Shown: piece after piece, positions 50,263-62,298 of the stretch
Position numbering within the stretch: position 1 is the first letter of the stretch
How the letters are laid out: each line of letters begins with the position of its first letter
Assembly (NCBI GenBank): GCA_051208035.1
Contig: JBPJFZ010000005.1
Span: 124,001 to 188,000, forward strand
DNA length: 64,000 nucleotides
Direction of reading: 5' to 3'
From: JACKOB01 sp024234575
GTDB lineage: Bacteria; Pseudomonadota; Gammaproteobacteria; Pseudomonadales; Oleiphilaceae
Made by a program: the position numbers and the translations under genes
The notes under the pieces: model-generated
Told to the model about the DNA's origin: nothing
What the model saw: only the letters and a program-made list of their open reading frames with translations
The model's database searches: none

Positions 50263-51285
50263 ATGGCGATTGAACAAATTGCACTGCACCACGTATGCCG
50301 GTCCCCAGAAGACGCCCCACTAGAAGTAACCCCGATTGATGGCATTACCGCCAATGCGGATCTGGTTGCGCTTTTTTCACAGTTCAAACGCGTGTTCAAT
50401 GCCAAACCAGGCAAGCGGTTCGGCCGTTTTCAGGACGACTACAGCAGCTATCCGGCGGGCAATCTTTTGCACGAAGTAATTGACGGAAAACTGGCTTTTA
50501 ACAGCTTTTGTGAAAAGGTCTCAAAGGAACTTGCCACACACGCCTCCGGCCTGCCATTTGAGATTGACTCACACATTTTGTACGTGCAGGAAACCATTGA
50601 ACAAGGGCAGCGCCTGTTCGTTCTGTTTCTTGAGACCGAAAGCGGCTTTTCCATCAATCGACACGAAGGCATTCATGCTTCTGACCATCTCAGCCTCACC
50701 CGCCTCGACATGGGTGCGAAAATCGATATCAGCGAGTGGCTTAGCGAAAACAATGAGAATAATTACTTTACATTGCTAACGAACCGAACCTCGGCAAAAG
50801 CAGGGGAAGCTTTCAGCAAAGCACTGGGATTCTCCAACGCCCTAGACATCGAGCAGGACACAGCAACCTTTTTGGATGCGATTGAGCGTTTTGCCGCCAA
50901 TACAGACGAGAAAGAAGCATCACTTATCAAAAAGAAAGCCTATGATTTCTGTGTTGAGCAGCACAAGCTGGGTGATAGCATAAGAGTAGAAGAACTTGCC
51001 GAAGTGGTCGATGAAGCCGCCCCGAGCCGATTTACCGAATTCGCCAAAACAAATCTGGCAGAATTCCCGGCAGACCTGCGCCCCGATTACCGCAAGTTGA
51101 AGCGACTGGTTAAATTTACCGGCAAAGGCAATGGCATGAGCCTGTCATTCTCATCAGACCTGATCCAAAACTCAATCGTCTATGATGAGAACAGCAACAC
51201 CCTGACCATACTGGAAGTACCCAAGACACTCAGACAGCAACTGATTGAGTATTTCCATAAGAAAAATGAAGGCAAGCAAGAATAA
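50263..51285 (+). CDS. yejK: nucleoid-associated protein NdpA/YejK
   Basis: A 340-residue 37-kDa nucleoid-associated protein: IALHHVCRSPEDAPLEV at the start, DYSSYPAGNLLHEVIDG, and the C-terminal RLVKFTGKGNGMSLSFSSDLI. The family is nucleoid-bound and interacts with topoisomerases in Pseudomonas and E. coli. 121 bases after cysN; likely independent. Confidence 0.9.
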   Translation: MAIEQIALHHVCRSPEDAPLEVTPIDGITANADLVALFSQFKRVFNAKPGKRFGRFQDDYSSYPAGNLLHEVIDGKLAFNSFCEKVSKELATHASGLPFEIDSHILYVQETIEQGQRLFVLFLETESGFSINRHEGIHASDHLSLTRLDMGAKIDISEWLSENNENNYFTLLTNRTSAKAGEAFSKALGFSNALDIEQDTATFLDAIERFAANTDEKEASLIKKKAYDFCVEQHKLGDSIRVEELAEVVDEAAPSRFTEFAKTNLAEFPADLRPDYRKLKRLVKFTGKGNGMSLSFSSDLIQNSIVYDENSNTLTILEVPKTLRQQLIEYFHKKNEGKQE

Positions 51286-51315
51286 GCAATACGTGGCGAT
51301 CCAAGCCAGACCACA

Positions 51316-51373
51316 TAGGCTCAGGCGACGCCACCCAGACTATTTAGGCTCAGGCGACGCCACCCAGACTATT
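51316..51373. repeat. perfect 29-bp tandem duplication at the 3' end of trmH
   Basis: The 29-base unit starting TAGGCTCAGGCGACGCCACC occurs twice back to back without mismatch (51316-51344 and 51345-51373). Each unit contains a GGCG-A-CGCC mini-palindrome. The second copy covers the stop codon of trmH on the minus strand. Confidence 0.95.
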
Positions 51374-52055
51374 GTTTAAGCCGGTGATCACGCACCCATG
51401 CCGCCGGCTCAACAATCTCACCGGTTTTTTTATCTATATCCGGGAAAGGCACTCCCTTCTGCTCGCAAAACCTCGCTACCTGAGGGTGCGCCCAGCGAAA
51501 AAACGTCTGCCAGTAACACTCTTCTGACAATCTGGGTTTATCATAAAACCCTTTCTGAGCACGCTGATTTTGCGCCTCTGCCAAAATAATCGCCGCGGCC
51601 GAAGAAACATTATACGACTCGACCATTCCCATCATGGGAATGCGTAAGTGCTCATCCGCCAGCTCCGCTGCAACGTCGCTGACGCCTGACTTTTCATTCC
51701 CCAGCAACAGCGCACAAGGAACGGTGTAGTCTACTTGCCGGTAGTCGATTGACTTCTCTGAGAAGTGCGCCGCGTAAATCCGCAGACCACCTGCTCGTAA
51801 CTCATTGAGTGAAGTTTCAACATCGGTATGTTTGTGGATACTTACCCACTGCTGGCTTCCCATCGCCGTGCCCTTATAGGACCTCAGACCAACATCACTC
51901 CACACTAAATGGATATCGGAAATACCGACTGCATCAGCAGTTCTGACAAGCGCCGCTATGTTGCGCGGTTTATGCATCTGATCAGTCACAACTGTCAGAT
52001 CTGGCTGTCGGCAATCCAGGGTTTGTCTGATTCGTTGGTAGCGTTCTGGAGTCAT
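51369..52055 (-). CDS. trmH: tRNA (guanosine-18-2'-O)-methyltransferase TrmH
   Basis: A 228-residue SPOUT methyltransferase. E. coli TrmH is 229 residues and shares the start MxPxRYxRI, RQPDLTV and HKP-N-AxxRTADAVG. The knotted SAM-binding motifs are LLLGNEKSGVS and IPMMGMVESYNVSSAAAIIL. It 2'-O-methylates G18 in tRNA. The stop lies within the tandem repeat. Confidence 0.93.
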   Translation of the reverse strand: MTPERYQRIRQTLDCRQPDLTVVTDQMHKPRNIAALVRTADAVGISDIHLVWSDVGLRSYKGTAMGSQQWVSIHKHTDVETSLNELRAGGLRIYAAHFSEKSIDYRQVDYTVPCALLLGNEKSGVSDVAAELADEHLRIPMMGMVESYNVSSAAAIILAEAQNQRAQKGFYDKPRLSEECYWQTFFRWAHPQVARFCEQKGVPFPDIDKKTGEIVEPAAWVRDHRLKQ

Positions 52056-52078
52056 ATCATTAACGGAGCAATCTTAGA

Positions 52079-52399
52079 CTATGCGTTCGGTTTACCCGCA
52101 CCACCAGGAAAGCTTGCCAAAGAGCCTTTTCCGGTCGTTTTGATTTTTGCTTTACCGCTCTTTTCGACTTCATCAATCCTGATAACCGCATTCATCGGGA
52201 TGTACGTACGCTTGACGCCGTCAAACTCAGACTTAAGTTTTTCTTCACTTGGGTCAACTAACAGTTGCGAGCGCTCACCAAATAAAAGCTGCTCTACTTC
52301 AACAAAGCCATACATATCACTAGGATAAACATGCGATGCGTAGATTTCATAAACATCGTCTTGATTGTAATAAATAACCTTATAAACTTTGTTAGACAT
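52079..52399 (-). CDS. DUF1820 family protein
   Basis: A 106-residue conserved hypothetical. It has the family start KVYKVIYYNQDDVYEIYASHV-type segment (residues 5-24) and VEVEQLLFGERSQLLVDPSEE. The position directly upstream of and divergent from miaB is conserved with Pseudomonas. Function unknown; small, beta-rich, acidic to neutral, no signal peptide. Confidence 0.85.
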   Translation of the reverse strand: MSNKVYKVIYYNQDDVYEIYASHVYPSDMYGFVEVEQLLFGERSQLLVDPSEEKLKSEFDGVKRTYIPMNAVIRIDEVEKSGKAKIKTTGKGSLASFPGGAGKPNA

Positions 52400-52732
52400 A
52401 GTGATGAGTTCTTCAGCCTGATAAACGAGAGAAATAAAACCGGCATCATACCATAGCCGTCGCCCTAACAGCGATCAGGCAAACTTCATTAATGCCATCA
52501 AAACCGCTCAATTTCGCTTAAATCAGTAAACGTTCAAATTTAAACCACTATCATCATTCGCCCATCTTTCTTATAATGTCGCCCTCCGTTTTATTATATT
52601 CGGCCACCCCCTTCTGCCAATGATGAATACAGTAACAAGCCTAATAGATGGCTTGCGGTTTCTCATTCGAAAACACTGTGATTTTGAAACCTTTGGCAGG
52701 AAAAGCGATATCCGTTGGAGCACATTGCAGGT
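52400..52732 (+). promoter_or_regulatory. divergent region between DUF1820 gene and miaB
   Basis: About 330 bases without a gene. A perfect -10 consensus TATAAT at 52572-52577 (preceded by CTTTCT) is the likely rightward promoter for miaB, although the -35 is weak. I see no leftward promoter that I would defend. Confidence 0.4.
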
Positions 52733-54073
52733 ATGACCAAGAAGTTATTTATTAAAACGCACGGCTGTCAGATGAATGAATATGACTCATCACGAATGGC
52801 AGATCTGTTGAAGTCGAGCCATGATGTCGTGCTGACTGACAACGCCAACGAAGCCGATATACTGCTGCTCAACACCTGCTCTATTCGCGAAAAAGCACAA
52901 GACAAAGTTTTTCATCAGCTGGGGCGATGGCGCAAACTGAAAGCAAAAAATCCCGACTTGACGATCGGTGTCGGCGGCTGTGTCGCCAGCCAGGAAGGAG
53001 ACGCCATACGCAAGCGCGCCCCCTATGTGGACGTTGTTTTTGGACCACAAACACTGCACCGCTTACCTGAAATGATTGACGCTGCGGCTGCCACCGGCTC
53101 CGGTGTTATCGATATCAGTTTCCCTGAAATCGAAAAATTTGACCATCTGCCAGCTCCGGGCGTTGATGGCCCCTCTGCTTTCGTATCCATCATGGAAGGT
53201 TGCAGTAAATACTGTACGTTTTGCGTCGTTCCCTACACGCGTGGCGAAGAAGTCAGCCGCCCTTTCGACGACATCATCGCCGAAATAGCCCACCTGGCAA
53301 GCAAAGGGGTCAGAGAAGTAAATCTGCTCGGTCAAAATGTCAACTCATACAGAGGTGAAACTCACGATGGCGGCGTTGCCGATCTCGCCGAGCTTATTAC
53401 CTTTATAGCGGCGATTGATGGCATCGATAGAATTCGCTACACCACATCCCATCCGGTTGAGTTTTCTGAAGCATTAATCAATGTTTATGCCGAAGTCCCG
53501 GAACTGGTCAACCATCTGCACCTGCCAGTTCAAAGTGGGTCAGATCGCATACTGGCAATGATGAAGCGGGGACACACGGCCCTCGAATATAAATCCAAAA
53601 TTCGTCGCCTGAAAAAAATCAGACCTGATATCAGCATTTCTTCTGACTTTATTATTGGTTTCCCTGGGGAGTCTGAACAAGACTTTGAAGACACCATGAA
53701 TCTGATTAATGCCATCGGCTTTGATATGTCTTTCAGTTTTGTTTACAGCGCCCGTCCAGGCACACCTGCGTCAGACCTTCCCGACGATACTGATGAAGAA
53801 ATCAAAAAAGAGCGTTTGGCCATTCTTCAAAACAGAATAAACCAACAGTCGCTCGAAATTAGCCGCAGAATGGCAGGCACTACACAACGTATCCTGGTCA
53901 CGGGCTATTCCAAGAAAGATCCCGGTGAGTTACAAGGCCGCACAGAGAACAATCGCGTCGTTAACTTTAAGAGCGACACCCCAGACCCTATTGGTAAGTT
54001 TGTAGATATTAAGATTATCGAAGCATACCCAAACTCACTGCGAGGTGAGCGCATCGATGACATTCTCTACTAA
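52733..54073 (+). CDS. miaB: tRNA-2-methylthio-N6-dimethylallyladenosine synthase MiaB
   Basis: 446 residues from ATG 52733 ([15 protein letters not shown]), the same length as in Pseudomonas; the frame opens at TTG 52715. Cluster cysteines are at 12, 49 and 83; the radical-SAM motif CSKYCTFC at 157-164; then a TRAM domain. It converts i6A37 to ms2i6A37 in tRNA. A GC-rich hairpin (54111-54130, only three T after) follows. Confidence 0.96.
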   Translation: MTKKLFIKTHGCQMNEYDSSRMADLLKSSHDVVLTDNANEADILLLNTCSIREKAQDKVFHQLGRWRKLKAKNPDLTIGVGGCVASQEGDAIRKRAPYVDVVFGPQTLHRLPEMIDAAAATGSGVIDISFPEIEKFDHLPAPGVDGPSAFVSIMEGCSKYCTFCVVPYTRGEEVSRPFDDIIAEIAHLASKGVREVNLLGQNVNSYRGETHDGGVADLAELITFIAAIDGIDRIRYTTSHPVEFSEALINVYAEVPELVNHLHLPVQSGSDRILAMMKRGHTALEYKSKIRRLKKIRPDISISSDFIIGFPGESEQDFEDTMNLINAIGFDMSFSFVYSARPGTPASDLPDDTDEEIKKERLAILQNRINQQSLEISRRMAGTTQRILVTGYSKKDPGELQGRTENNRVVNFKSDTPDPIGKFVDIKIIEAYPNSLRGERIDDILY

Positions 54074-54110
54074 CTAAACAGTCCGCCGTACCTGCAGACA
54101 CTCTAAATCT

Positions 54111-54133
54111 GGCGGCCCCAACCGGCCGCCTTT
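54111..54133 (+). other. GC-rich hairpin between miaB and the PhoH-like gene
   Basis: Stem GGCGGCC (54111-54117) / GGCCGCC (54124-54130), loop of 6, followed by only TTTC. It may act as an attenuator between miaB and the ybeZ-ybeY-corC-lnt genes; the short T-run makes it a weak terminator. Confidence 0.4.
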
Positions 54134-54160
54134 CAACAGACCATTACGAGACGTTCTCTT

Positions 54161-55186
54161 TTGCCCATCAAACCTGAAAATACAGCCATCACCGCCGAGC
54201 ACACAGAACACAAACCCAAGACAGTAACTGAAACCTTGCTGCTTTCCCCCGAAGATCATGGCAGACTGGCTAGACTTTGCGGTGCCTGCAACGACAATTT
54301 GCGACTGATCGAAACCTACCTTTCGGTCTCAATCGCCTATCAAGGCTGTCGCTTTACTATTGAAGGTGGTGAAAAGGCATGCACGCAGGCCAGCGCAATA
54401 ATTCGCCACTTGTACCGTGAAACCGAAAGCGATACCGAAATCAACCCAGAACTCATCCAACTTTATGTTCGTGAGGCAGGCCTGGACGAACTGGACAAGC
54501 ACTCCCGCAATGCCGATACACAAATAAAGACGCCAAAATTACACATCCGCCCAAGAAGTGGCAACCAGTCTGATTATGTTAAGTCAATAAAAACCCACGA
54601 CATCAATTTTGGTATTGGCCCCGCCGGAACAGGTAAAACCTATCTGGCCGTCGCATGTGCCGTAGAGGCACTGAACAACGAAACCGTCGAAAGAATTCTG
54701 CTCGTACGTCCAGCCGTTGAAGCAGGAGAAAAACTCGGTTTTCTGCCGGGAGACCTGGCCCAAAAAGTAGATCCGTACCTGCGACCACTCTATGATGCAC
54801 TGTACGAAATGGTCGGCGTAGAAAACGTCTCTAAAATGATTGATCGAAACATCATTGAAATTGCCCCGCTTGCATTCATGCGTGGCAGAACCCTTAACAG
54901 GGCATTTATCATTCTCGACGAAAGCCAGAATACCACTCGCGAACAAATGAAAATGTTCCTGACACGTATCGGCTTTGGCTCGACGGCAGTTATCACCGGT
55001 GACATCACACAGATAGATCTGGCCAAAGGACAAGCGTCTGGACTAACACATGTTTCCAGCGTCTTAAGCGGTGTTCCCGGCATAAGCTTTACCCGATTCA
55101 CATCCAAGGATGTGGTCCGTCACCCGCTGGTGCAAAGAATTGTCGAAGCTTATGACCGTCACGAAAATAACACGCCAGACTCCTGA
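54161..55186 (+). CDS. ybeZ: PhoH-like ATPase (YbeZ)
   Basis: A 341-residue PhoH-family P-loop NTPase. Walker A GPAGTGKT is at 153-160; the Walker B is AFIILDESQNTT. A KH-like N-terminal region precedes it. The start codon is TTG. YbeZ associates with YbeY in rRNA maturation, and the gene is followed by ybeY after 9 bases. Confidence 0.94.
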   Translation: MPIKPENTAITAEHTEHKPKTVTETLLLSPEDHGRLARLCGACNDNLRLIETYLSVSIAYQGCRFTIEGGEKACTQASAIIRHLYRETESDTEINPELIQLYVREAGLDELDKHSRNADTQIKTPKLHIRPRSGNQSDYVKSIKTHDINFGIGPAGTGKTYLAVACAVEALNNETVERILLVRPAVEAGEKLGFLPGDLAQKVDPYLRPLYDALYEMVGVENVSKMIDRNIIEIAPLAFMRGRTLNRAFIILDESQNTTREQMKMFLTRIGFGSTAVITGDITQIDLAKGQASGLTHVSSVLSGVPGISFTRFTSKDVVRHPLVQRIVEAYDRHENNTPDS

Positions 55187-55195
55187 GTAGCCATC

Positions 55196-55672
55196 ATGTC
55201 AATCATTGTTGATATTCAAATCGAAACAACTGCAAAGAACCTACCCACAGCTGCAGACATCGAACAATGGTGCCGCTGTGCCTTGCAGCCACCTTATGCC
55301 GCAAGCAACGATGACGAAGACCCTCTCGAAATGACGGTTCGAATTGTCGACGAAGACGAAAGCGCAGAACTTAACAGCGATTATCGAGGCAAGTCAGGCC
55401 CTACCAATGTTTTATCATTTCCATTTGAATCTCCCCCGGAAGTGACGATAAACTTGCTGGGAGATCTGGTCATCTGCGCCCCGGTGGTAGAACGCGAAGC
55501 ACAGCAGCAGAACAAATCAGCGCAGGCACACTGGGCACACATGGTCATTCATGGCACACTTCACCTGCAAGGGTTTGATCATATTGAAGATGAAGAGGCG
55601 ACTATCATGGAAGATATTGAAACCAGGATCATTCAGGGGCTTGGTTTTCCACCACCCTATGAAAGTGAATAA
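55196..55672 (+). CDS. ybeY: endoribonuclease YbeY
   Basis: A 158-residue metal-dependent RNase. The zinc motif H-x3-H-x5-H is His119, His123, His129 in HGTLHLQGFDH; GKSGPTNVLSFPF is the other family block. It is needed for 16S rRNA 3' processing and 70S quality control. In the ybeZ-ybeY-corC-lnt operon. Confidence 0.96.
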   Translation: MSIIVDIQIETTAKNLPTAADIEQWCRCALQPPYAASNDDEDPLEMTVRIVDEDESAELNSDYRGKSGPTNVLSFPFESPPEVTINLLGDLVICAPVVEREAQQQNKSAQAHWAHMVIHGTLHLQGFDHIEDEEATIMEDIETRIIQGLGFPPPYESE

Positions 55673-55694
55673 AATCAGGATACATGGGATATAA

Positions 55695-56537
55695 ATGAAC
55701 GACGATTCTTCGGGGACACCCTCCCCAAGCAACAAAAGCTGGCTTGAGAAGATTTCCCAGGCCTTTTCTGCCGAAGCAAAATCAGACACTGACGTTCTTG
55801 AATTTCTTCGGGAAGCAGAGAAAAACAATATTATTGACAGCGACTCCATGAGCATCATGGAAGGTGCCATGCAGGTCACTGATATGCAGGTGCGCGAAAT
55901 AATGATCCCTCGCTCACAGATGGTTATGGTCAAAGCATCCCAAGACCCTTCCGAGTACATGAAGGATATCATCGAATCAGCGCATTCGCGTTTCCCTGTA
56001 CAAGGAGATGCACCGGATGACATCCTGGGCATATTACTGGCAAAAGACCTCTTGAATCTGATGCTGCAAGACAAACTGAAAAAAGACGCCCTCACCGATG
56101 TGCTGCGTCCCGCCACATTTGTCCCAGAAAGCAAACGGCTAAACAAGCTACTTAAAGAGTTCAAAACAACACGTAATCATATGGCAATCGTTATTGATGA
56201 GTACGGCGGTGTTGCAGGGCTTGTCACCATCGAAGATGTGCTTGAGCAAATAGTTGGTGAAATAGAGGATGAACATGACTTTGACGACGAAGTCATGATT
56301 AAGAAAAGGTCTGATGCCGAATACATCATCAAAGCGATTACGCCCATTGATGAGTTTAATGAATATTTCGGTACAAGTATGGACGAGGACGAGTTTGATA
56401 CAATTGGCGGACTCATACTGAAAGAATTCGGCCGCGTACCAAAACGCAACGAGCAGGTAAAATTCAACGGTTTCAAATTCACCATACTTAATGCCGACAA
56501 CCGCTCCATAAGGTTAATTCAGGCAAACAAGCTCTGA
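55695..56537 (+). CDS. corC: CorC/YbeX CBS-domain protein
   Basis: A 280-residue protein with two CBS domains (about 68-190; VREIMIPRSQMV, then HMAIVIDEYGGVAGLVTIED) and a C-terminal CorC/HlyC transporter-associated domain (about 205-280). No membrane domain. YbeX/CorC is implicated in magnesium handling and ribosome integrity. Follows ybeY by 22 bases. Confidence 0.94.
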   Translation: MNDDSSGTPSPSNKSWLEKISQAFSAEAKSDTDVLEFLREAEKNNIIDSDSMSIMEGAMQVTDMQVREIMIPRSQMVMVKASQDPSEYMKDIIESAHSRFPVQGDAPDDILGILLAKDLLNLMLQDKLKKDALTDVLRPATFVPESKRLNKLLKEFKTTRNHMAIVIDEYGGVAGLVTIEDVLEQIVGEIEDEHDFDDEVMIKKRSDAEYIIKAITPIDEFNEYFGTSMDEDEFDTIGGLILKEFGRVPKRNEQVKFNGFKFTILNADNRSIRLIQANKL

Positions 56538-56555
56538 CCTTCCTGGAATAACCCT

Positions 56556-58085
56556 ATGGCACTCTCATCGATCTGGCTGAGAAGAACTCTCATGCTCGTG
56601 GCCGGCGCATTACAAACGCTGGCCTATGCACCGTTTGGCTATTGGCTTTCAGGAATCATTTCCGCCGCCGCAGGATTCTTTCTGTTAAACAAAGCCTCAC
56701 GAAAAGAATCACTGCTTCTTGGCTGGATTTTTGGTCTTGGAATTTTCGGCTCCGGTGCCTCATGGGTTTACGTTAGCATTCACAATTACGGCGATGCCGG
56801 AGTCGCCCTGGCGGCATTGCTTACCATTCTCTATGTCTCCTTTCTGAGCTTGTTCCCGGCATTGCAATTTGCTCTGTACCATCGCTTTCGACCGTCATCC
56901 TCGACAACGCTGTCAGCCTTATTGTTTGCCTCGGCATGGGTGGCCACAGACTGGTTTCGTTCGTGGTTTCTTACTGGCTTCCCCTGGCTTTATCTGGGCC
57001 ATAGTCACATCGGCACACTGCTATCCGGTCTGGCTCCGTTAGGAGGCGTACACTTAATCACATGGGTATGCGTCCTTACAGGTGCAGCTTGTTGCATATT
57101 GGCCAGCCACTGCCATCTCAAACAAAAACTATTGCTACCTGTTTTAGTTGTCGGCATCTGGGTTTTTTCTTCATTTCTTACGACGCTGGACTGGACCACC
57201 ATCAACAAAGAAAAACCAATAAGTGTTGCGATAGCCCAGGGCAATATTCCGCAAGAGTTGAAGTGGCTGCCTGAACAAAGATTGCAAACTGTTCTAACCT
57301 ATCAGGCACTGAGCGATGCCTATTGGGGCAGTGATATCATACTGTGGCCCGAAACAGCGATCCCCGTCTTGATGGATCAGGCGGAGTCAATTACGACTCC
57401 ACTGGCCAACTTCGCCAAAGACTACGGCACCACACTGATTACCGGCATACCTTACCGGGCCCCTTATTTATCAAACCGCCACCCGGTATACCACAACAGC
57501 ATAATCAGCATCGGTAATGGGGAAGGCATTTACCACAAACAAAAGCTCGTACCTTTTGGCGAGTACGTACCCCTCGAATCGTTTTTACGTGGACTTATAG
57601 GCTTCTTTGATTTACCGATGTCCAGCTTTACCGCCGGCAGTGATAAACAACAAGCCTTAAAGGCTGGTGAATATAACGTCAGTCCATTTATCTGCTACGA
57701 AATTGTTTATCCTGAGTTCGTCGCCAAATCTGCAAGAGATTCCAATCTCTTAATCACAATAAGCAACGATGCCTGGTTTGGAGGCTCAGTGGCGCCGCAT
57801 CAGCATCTGGAAATTGCGCAAATGCGATCACTGGAAACGGGGCGATATCTGGTACGAGGCACCAATAGCGGCATTTCAGCCATTGTTGATAATAAAGGTG
57901 AAATCACCGCACGGTCCGCGCAATTTGAAGAAGCATCACTGGCCGGCACCGTGTTTCCCGCCAGCGGCATGACGCCCTTTATGCAATTTCTGTCATGGCC
58001 CATCATGCTGCTTTGCTTCGCGATCTTTGTTCTTTGCGAAGTTTTGCGCAGGAAAGCCAATGCGGAAGAGGCACGCGTCCCCTAG
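56556..58085 (+). CDS. lnt: apolipoprotein N-acyltransferase
   Basis: A 509-residue inner-membrane enzyme: about six N-terminal helices (1-205) and a nitrilase-like domain. The triad is Glu266 (LWPETAIP), a Lys in YHKQKLVPFGEYVP (328/330) and Cys380 (PFICYEIVYPE). It adds the third acyl chain to lipoproteins. Last gene of the ybeZ-ybeY-corC-lnt run. Confidence 0.96.
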   Translation: MALSSIWLRRTLMLVAGALQTLAYAPFGYWLSGIISAAAGFFLLNKASRKESLLLGWIFGLGIFGSGASWVYVSIHNYGDAGVALAALLTILYVSFLSLFPALQFALYHRFRPSSSTTLSALLFASAWVATDWFRSWFLTGFPWLYLGHSHIGTLLSGLAPLGGVHLITWVCVLTGAACCILASHCHLKQKLLLPVLVVGIWVFSSFLTTLDWTTINKEKPISVAIAQGNIPQELKWLPEQRLQTVLTYQALSDAYWGSDIILWPETAIPVLMDQAESITTPLANFAKDYGTTLITGIPYRAPYLSNRHPVYHNSIISIGNGEGIYHKQKLVPFGEYVPLESFLRGLIGFFDLPMSSFTAGSDKQQALKAGEYNVSPFICYEIVYPEFVAKSARDSNLLITISNDAWFGGSVAPHQHLEIAQMRSLETGRYLVRGTNSGISAIVDNKGEITARSAQFEEASLAGTVFPASGMTPFMQFLSWPIMLLCFAIFVLCEVLRRKANAEEARVP

Positions 58086-58115
58086 GCATGCCCCATGCTT
58101 TCCTGGCAGCACGGC

Positions 58116-58667
58116 TTAATATTCCTCTTCATTGTGAGGCCAGCGCGAAGTAACTCTCTTGAAATAATGGTTGCCACAACTATGGCAATTCTCGATGGGA
58201 GTTACTTCCGTCAGACACATCATGTAGCCACAAGCATTGCATCGCAACATCCCAGGAGAAGCCATCTCACCACTGATATAGGAGTGGTGGTCATGCTTCA
58301 GCTTGTGATCCAACTCTAATAACTCCACTGAGGTCTTATCTGCAATAGACAACAAAGAGCTCAAGATCGTTTCTTCAACCAGATTTATATCCATTTTCAG
58401 CCACTCGGCAACACCCTCACCGGTCTCAGCAATAAATCGGTACATTCCTTCGAGATCGCGTTTGACATAGGCAGAAAGTAAATCAATTTCTTCACGACTC
58501 AACTCGGCCAGGTCATGCTCAAACTCGATAGCATTGTCGACTTCTTTTTTAATCACCGCCCAAGTCTTCTCTTCGACCTCAGCGATTGCCTTTTCAACTT
58601 TATCTACCACTCGCCCGTAGGCTTCGGCGGTTTTCTCTGTTTTTTCTGACCATTCAGGTTTTGCCAT
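58116..58667 (-). CDS. zinc-ribbon-containing protein (DUF1451, YbeL-like)
   Basis: A 183-residue protein with an N-terminal helical region (about 1-130, charged) and a C-terminal zinc ribbon: CNACGY (Cys143, Cys146) and CHSCGN (Cys161, Cys164). The DUF1451 family, including E. coli YbeL, lies next to leuS. Function unknown. It converges on lnt and is divergent from leuS. Confidence 0.88.
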   Translation of the reverse strand: MAKPEWSEKTEKTAEAYGRVVDKVEKAIAEVEEKTWAVIKKEVDNAIEFEHDLAELSREEIDLLSAYVKRDLEGMYRFIAETGEGVAEWLKMDINLVEETILSSLLSIADKTSVELLELDHKLKHDHHSYISGEMASPGMLRCNACGYMMCLTEVTPIENCHSCGNHYFKRVTSRWPHNEEEY

Positions 58668-61542
<2,875 letters not shown>

Positions 61543-61551
61543 TATGGGTAG

Positions 61552-61595
61552 AAGGCACCTTAAATTCAGCATAAACGAATCTACGGTGCCTTTAC
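61552..61595 (+). terminator. possible terminator after leuS
   Basis: AAGGCACC (61552-61559) pairs with GGTGCCTT (61585-61592) across a 25-base loop, followed by a short T-run. The loop is long for an intrinsic terminator, and leuS is followed in the same direction by lptE and holA, so partial termination is possible. Confidence 0.4.
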
Positions 61596-61751
61596 TAAGC
61601 CATTTTAATACCAGCATCATCGCGATAACTCGCAGATAACCAATTGAACAGCTTATTTCCTAGCAAGCAAAAATGAATTTCAATACGTACTGGTTCACGG
61701 TAACCTGCAAAAGCCTATGATTTTTAGCTTTTCAACGACAAAGAAAATGCC

Positions 61752-62267
61752 ATGCTAATTCGACTATTATTGTCAGTATCGATCACCATTCTGCTGCCCG
61801 CCTGCGGATTTCATTTACGCCAGGCCGATAGTTTTCCGGCGTCACTATCCCTCATCAGCCTCGAATGCCATGAAACGAGCGTCAACGTCTGCCAATCGCT
61901 GGAACGCAATCTTTACTCCGCCGGAATCACCCCGAAAACATCAAAAAATGCCTACAAAATCGAAATTGGACAGGCCAAGCAATCTCAACAAGCGGTTTCT
62001 GTCGACAATAAAGCTCGAGCCGCCGAATACGAAATCACAAGAACCATACCCTTGTCACTGATACATCCATCAGGCAAGAAAATCCTGCAAACGACCACCA
62101 GTCGCTCCCAGCATTACCGGTACACTGAAGAAAGCGTGCTAGCCAAACAAAGGGAAGCCAAAGACATTGCAGAGCAAATAGATCAACTGCTAGCCTTAGC
62201 AATATTTCAGCAACTTAAACCATTTACCGAAGTTCGAATTCAAGAAGCATTAACCGAGTCAAAATAA
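61752..62267 (+). CDS. lptE: LPS-assembly lipoprotein LptE
   Basis: A 171-residue lipoprotein with lipobox LPAC (Cys18) and the family start CGFHLRQ. It plugs LptD in the outer membrane and completes LPS delivery, the far end of the LptABC pathway encoded near 23.6-25.5 kb. The leuS-lptE-holA order is conserved. Confidence 0.93.
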   Translation: MLIRLLLSVSITILLPACGFHLRQADSFPASLSLISLECHETSVNVCQSLERNLYSAGITPKTSKNAYKIEIGQAKQSQQAVSVDNKARAAEYEITRTIPLSLIHPSGKKILQTTTSRSQHYRYTEESVLAKQREAKDIAEQIDQLLALAIFQQLKPFTEVRIQEALTESK

Positions 62268-62298
62268 CCACCTGCAACTCCAGGCTAATAGCTAAATT

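Noticed and set aside
51316..51373. The tandem repeat as a CRISPR remnant
   Set aside because: Only two copies directly abutting, with no spacer and no cas genes in the window.
55517..56164. A 215-codon minus-strand frame opposite ybeY/corC
   Set aside because: Complement of two conserved genes; Ser- and Arg-rich with no motif.
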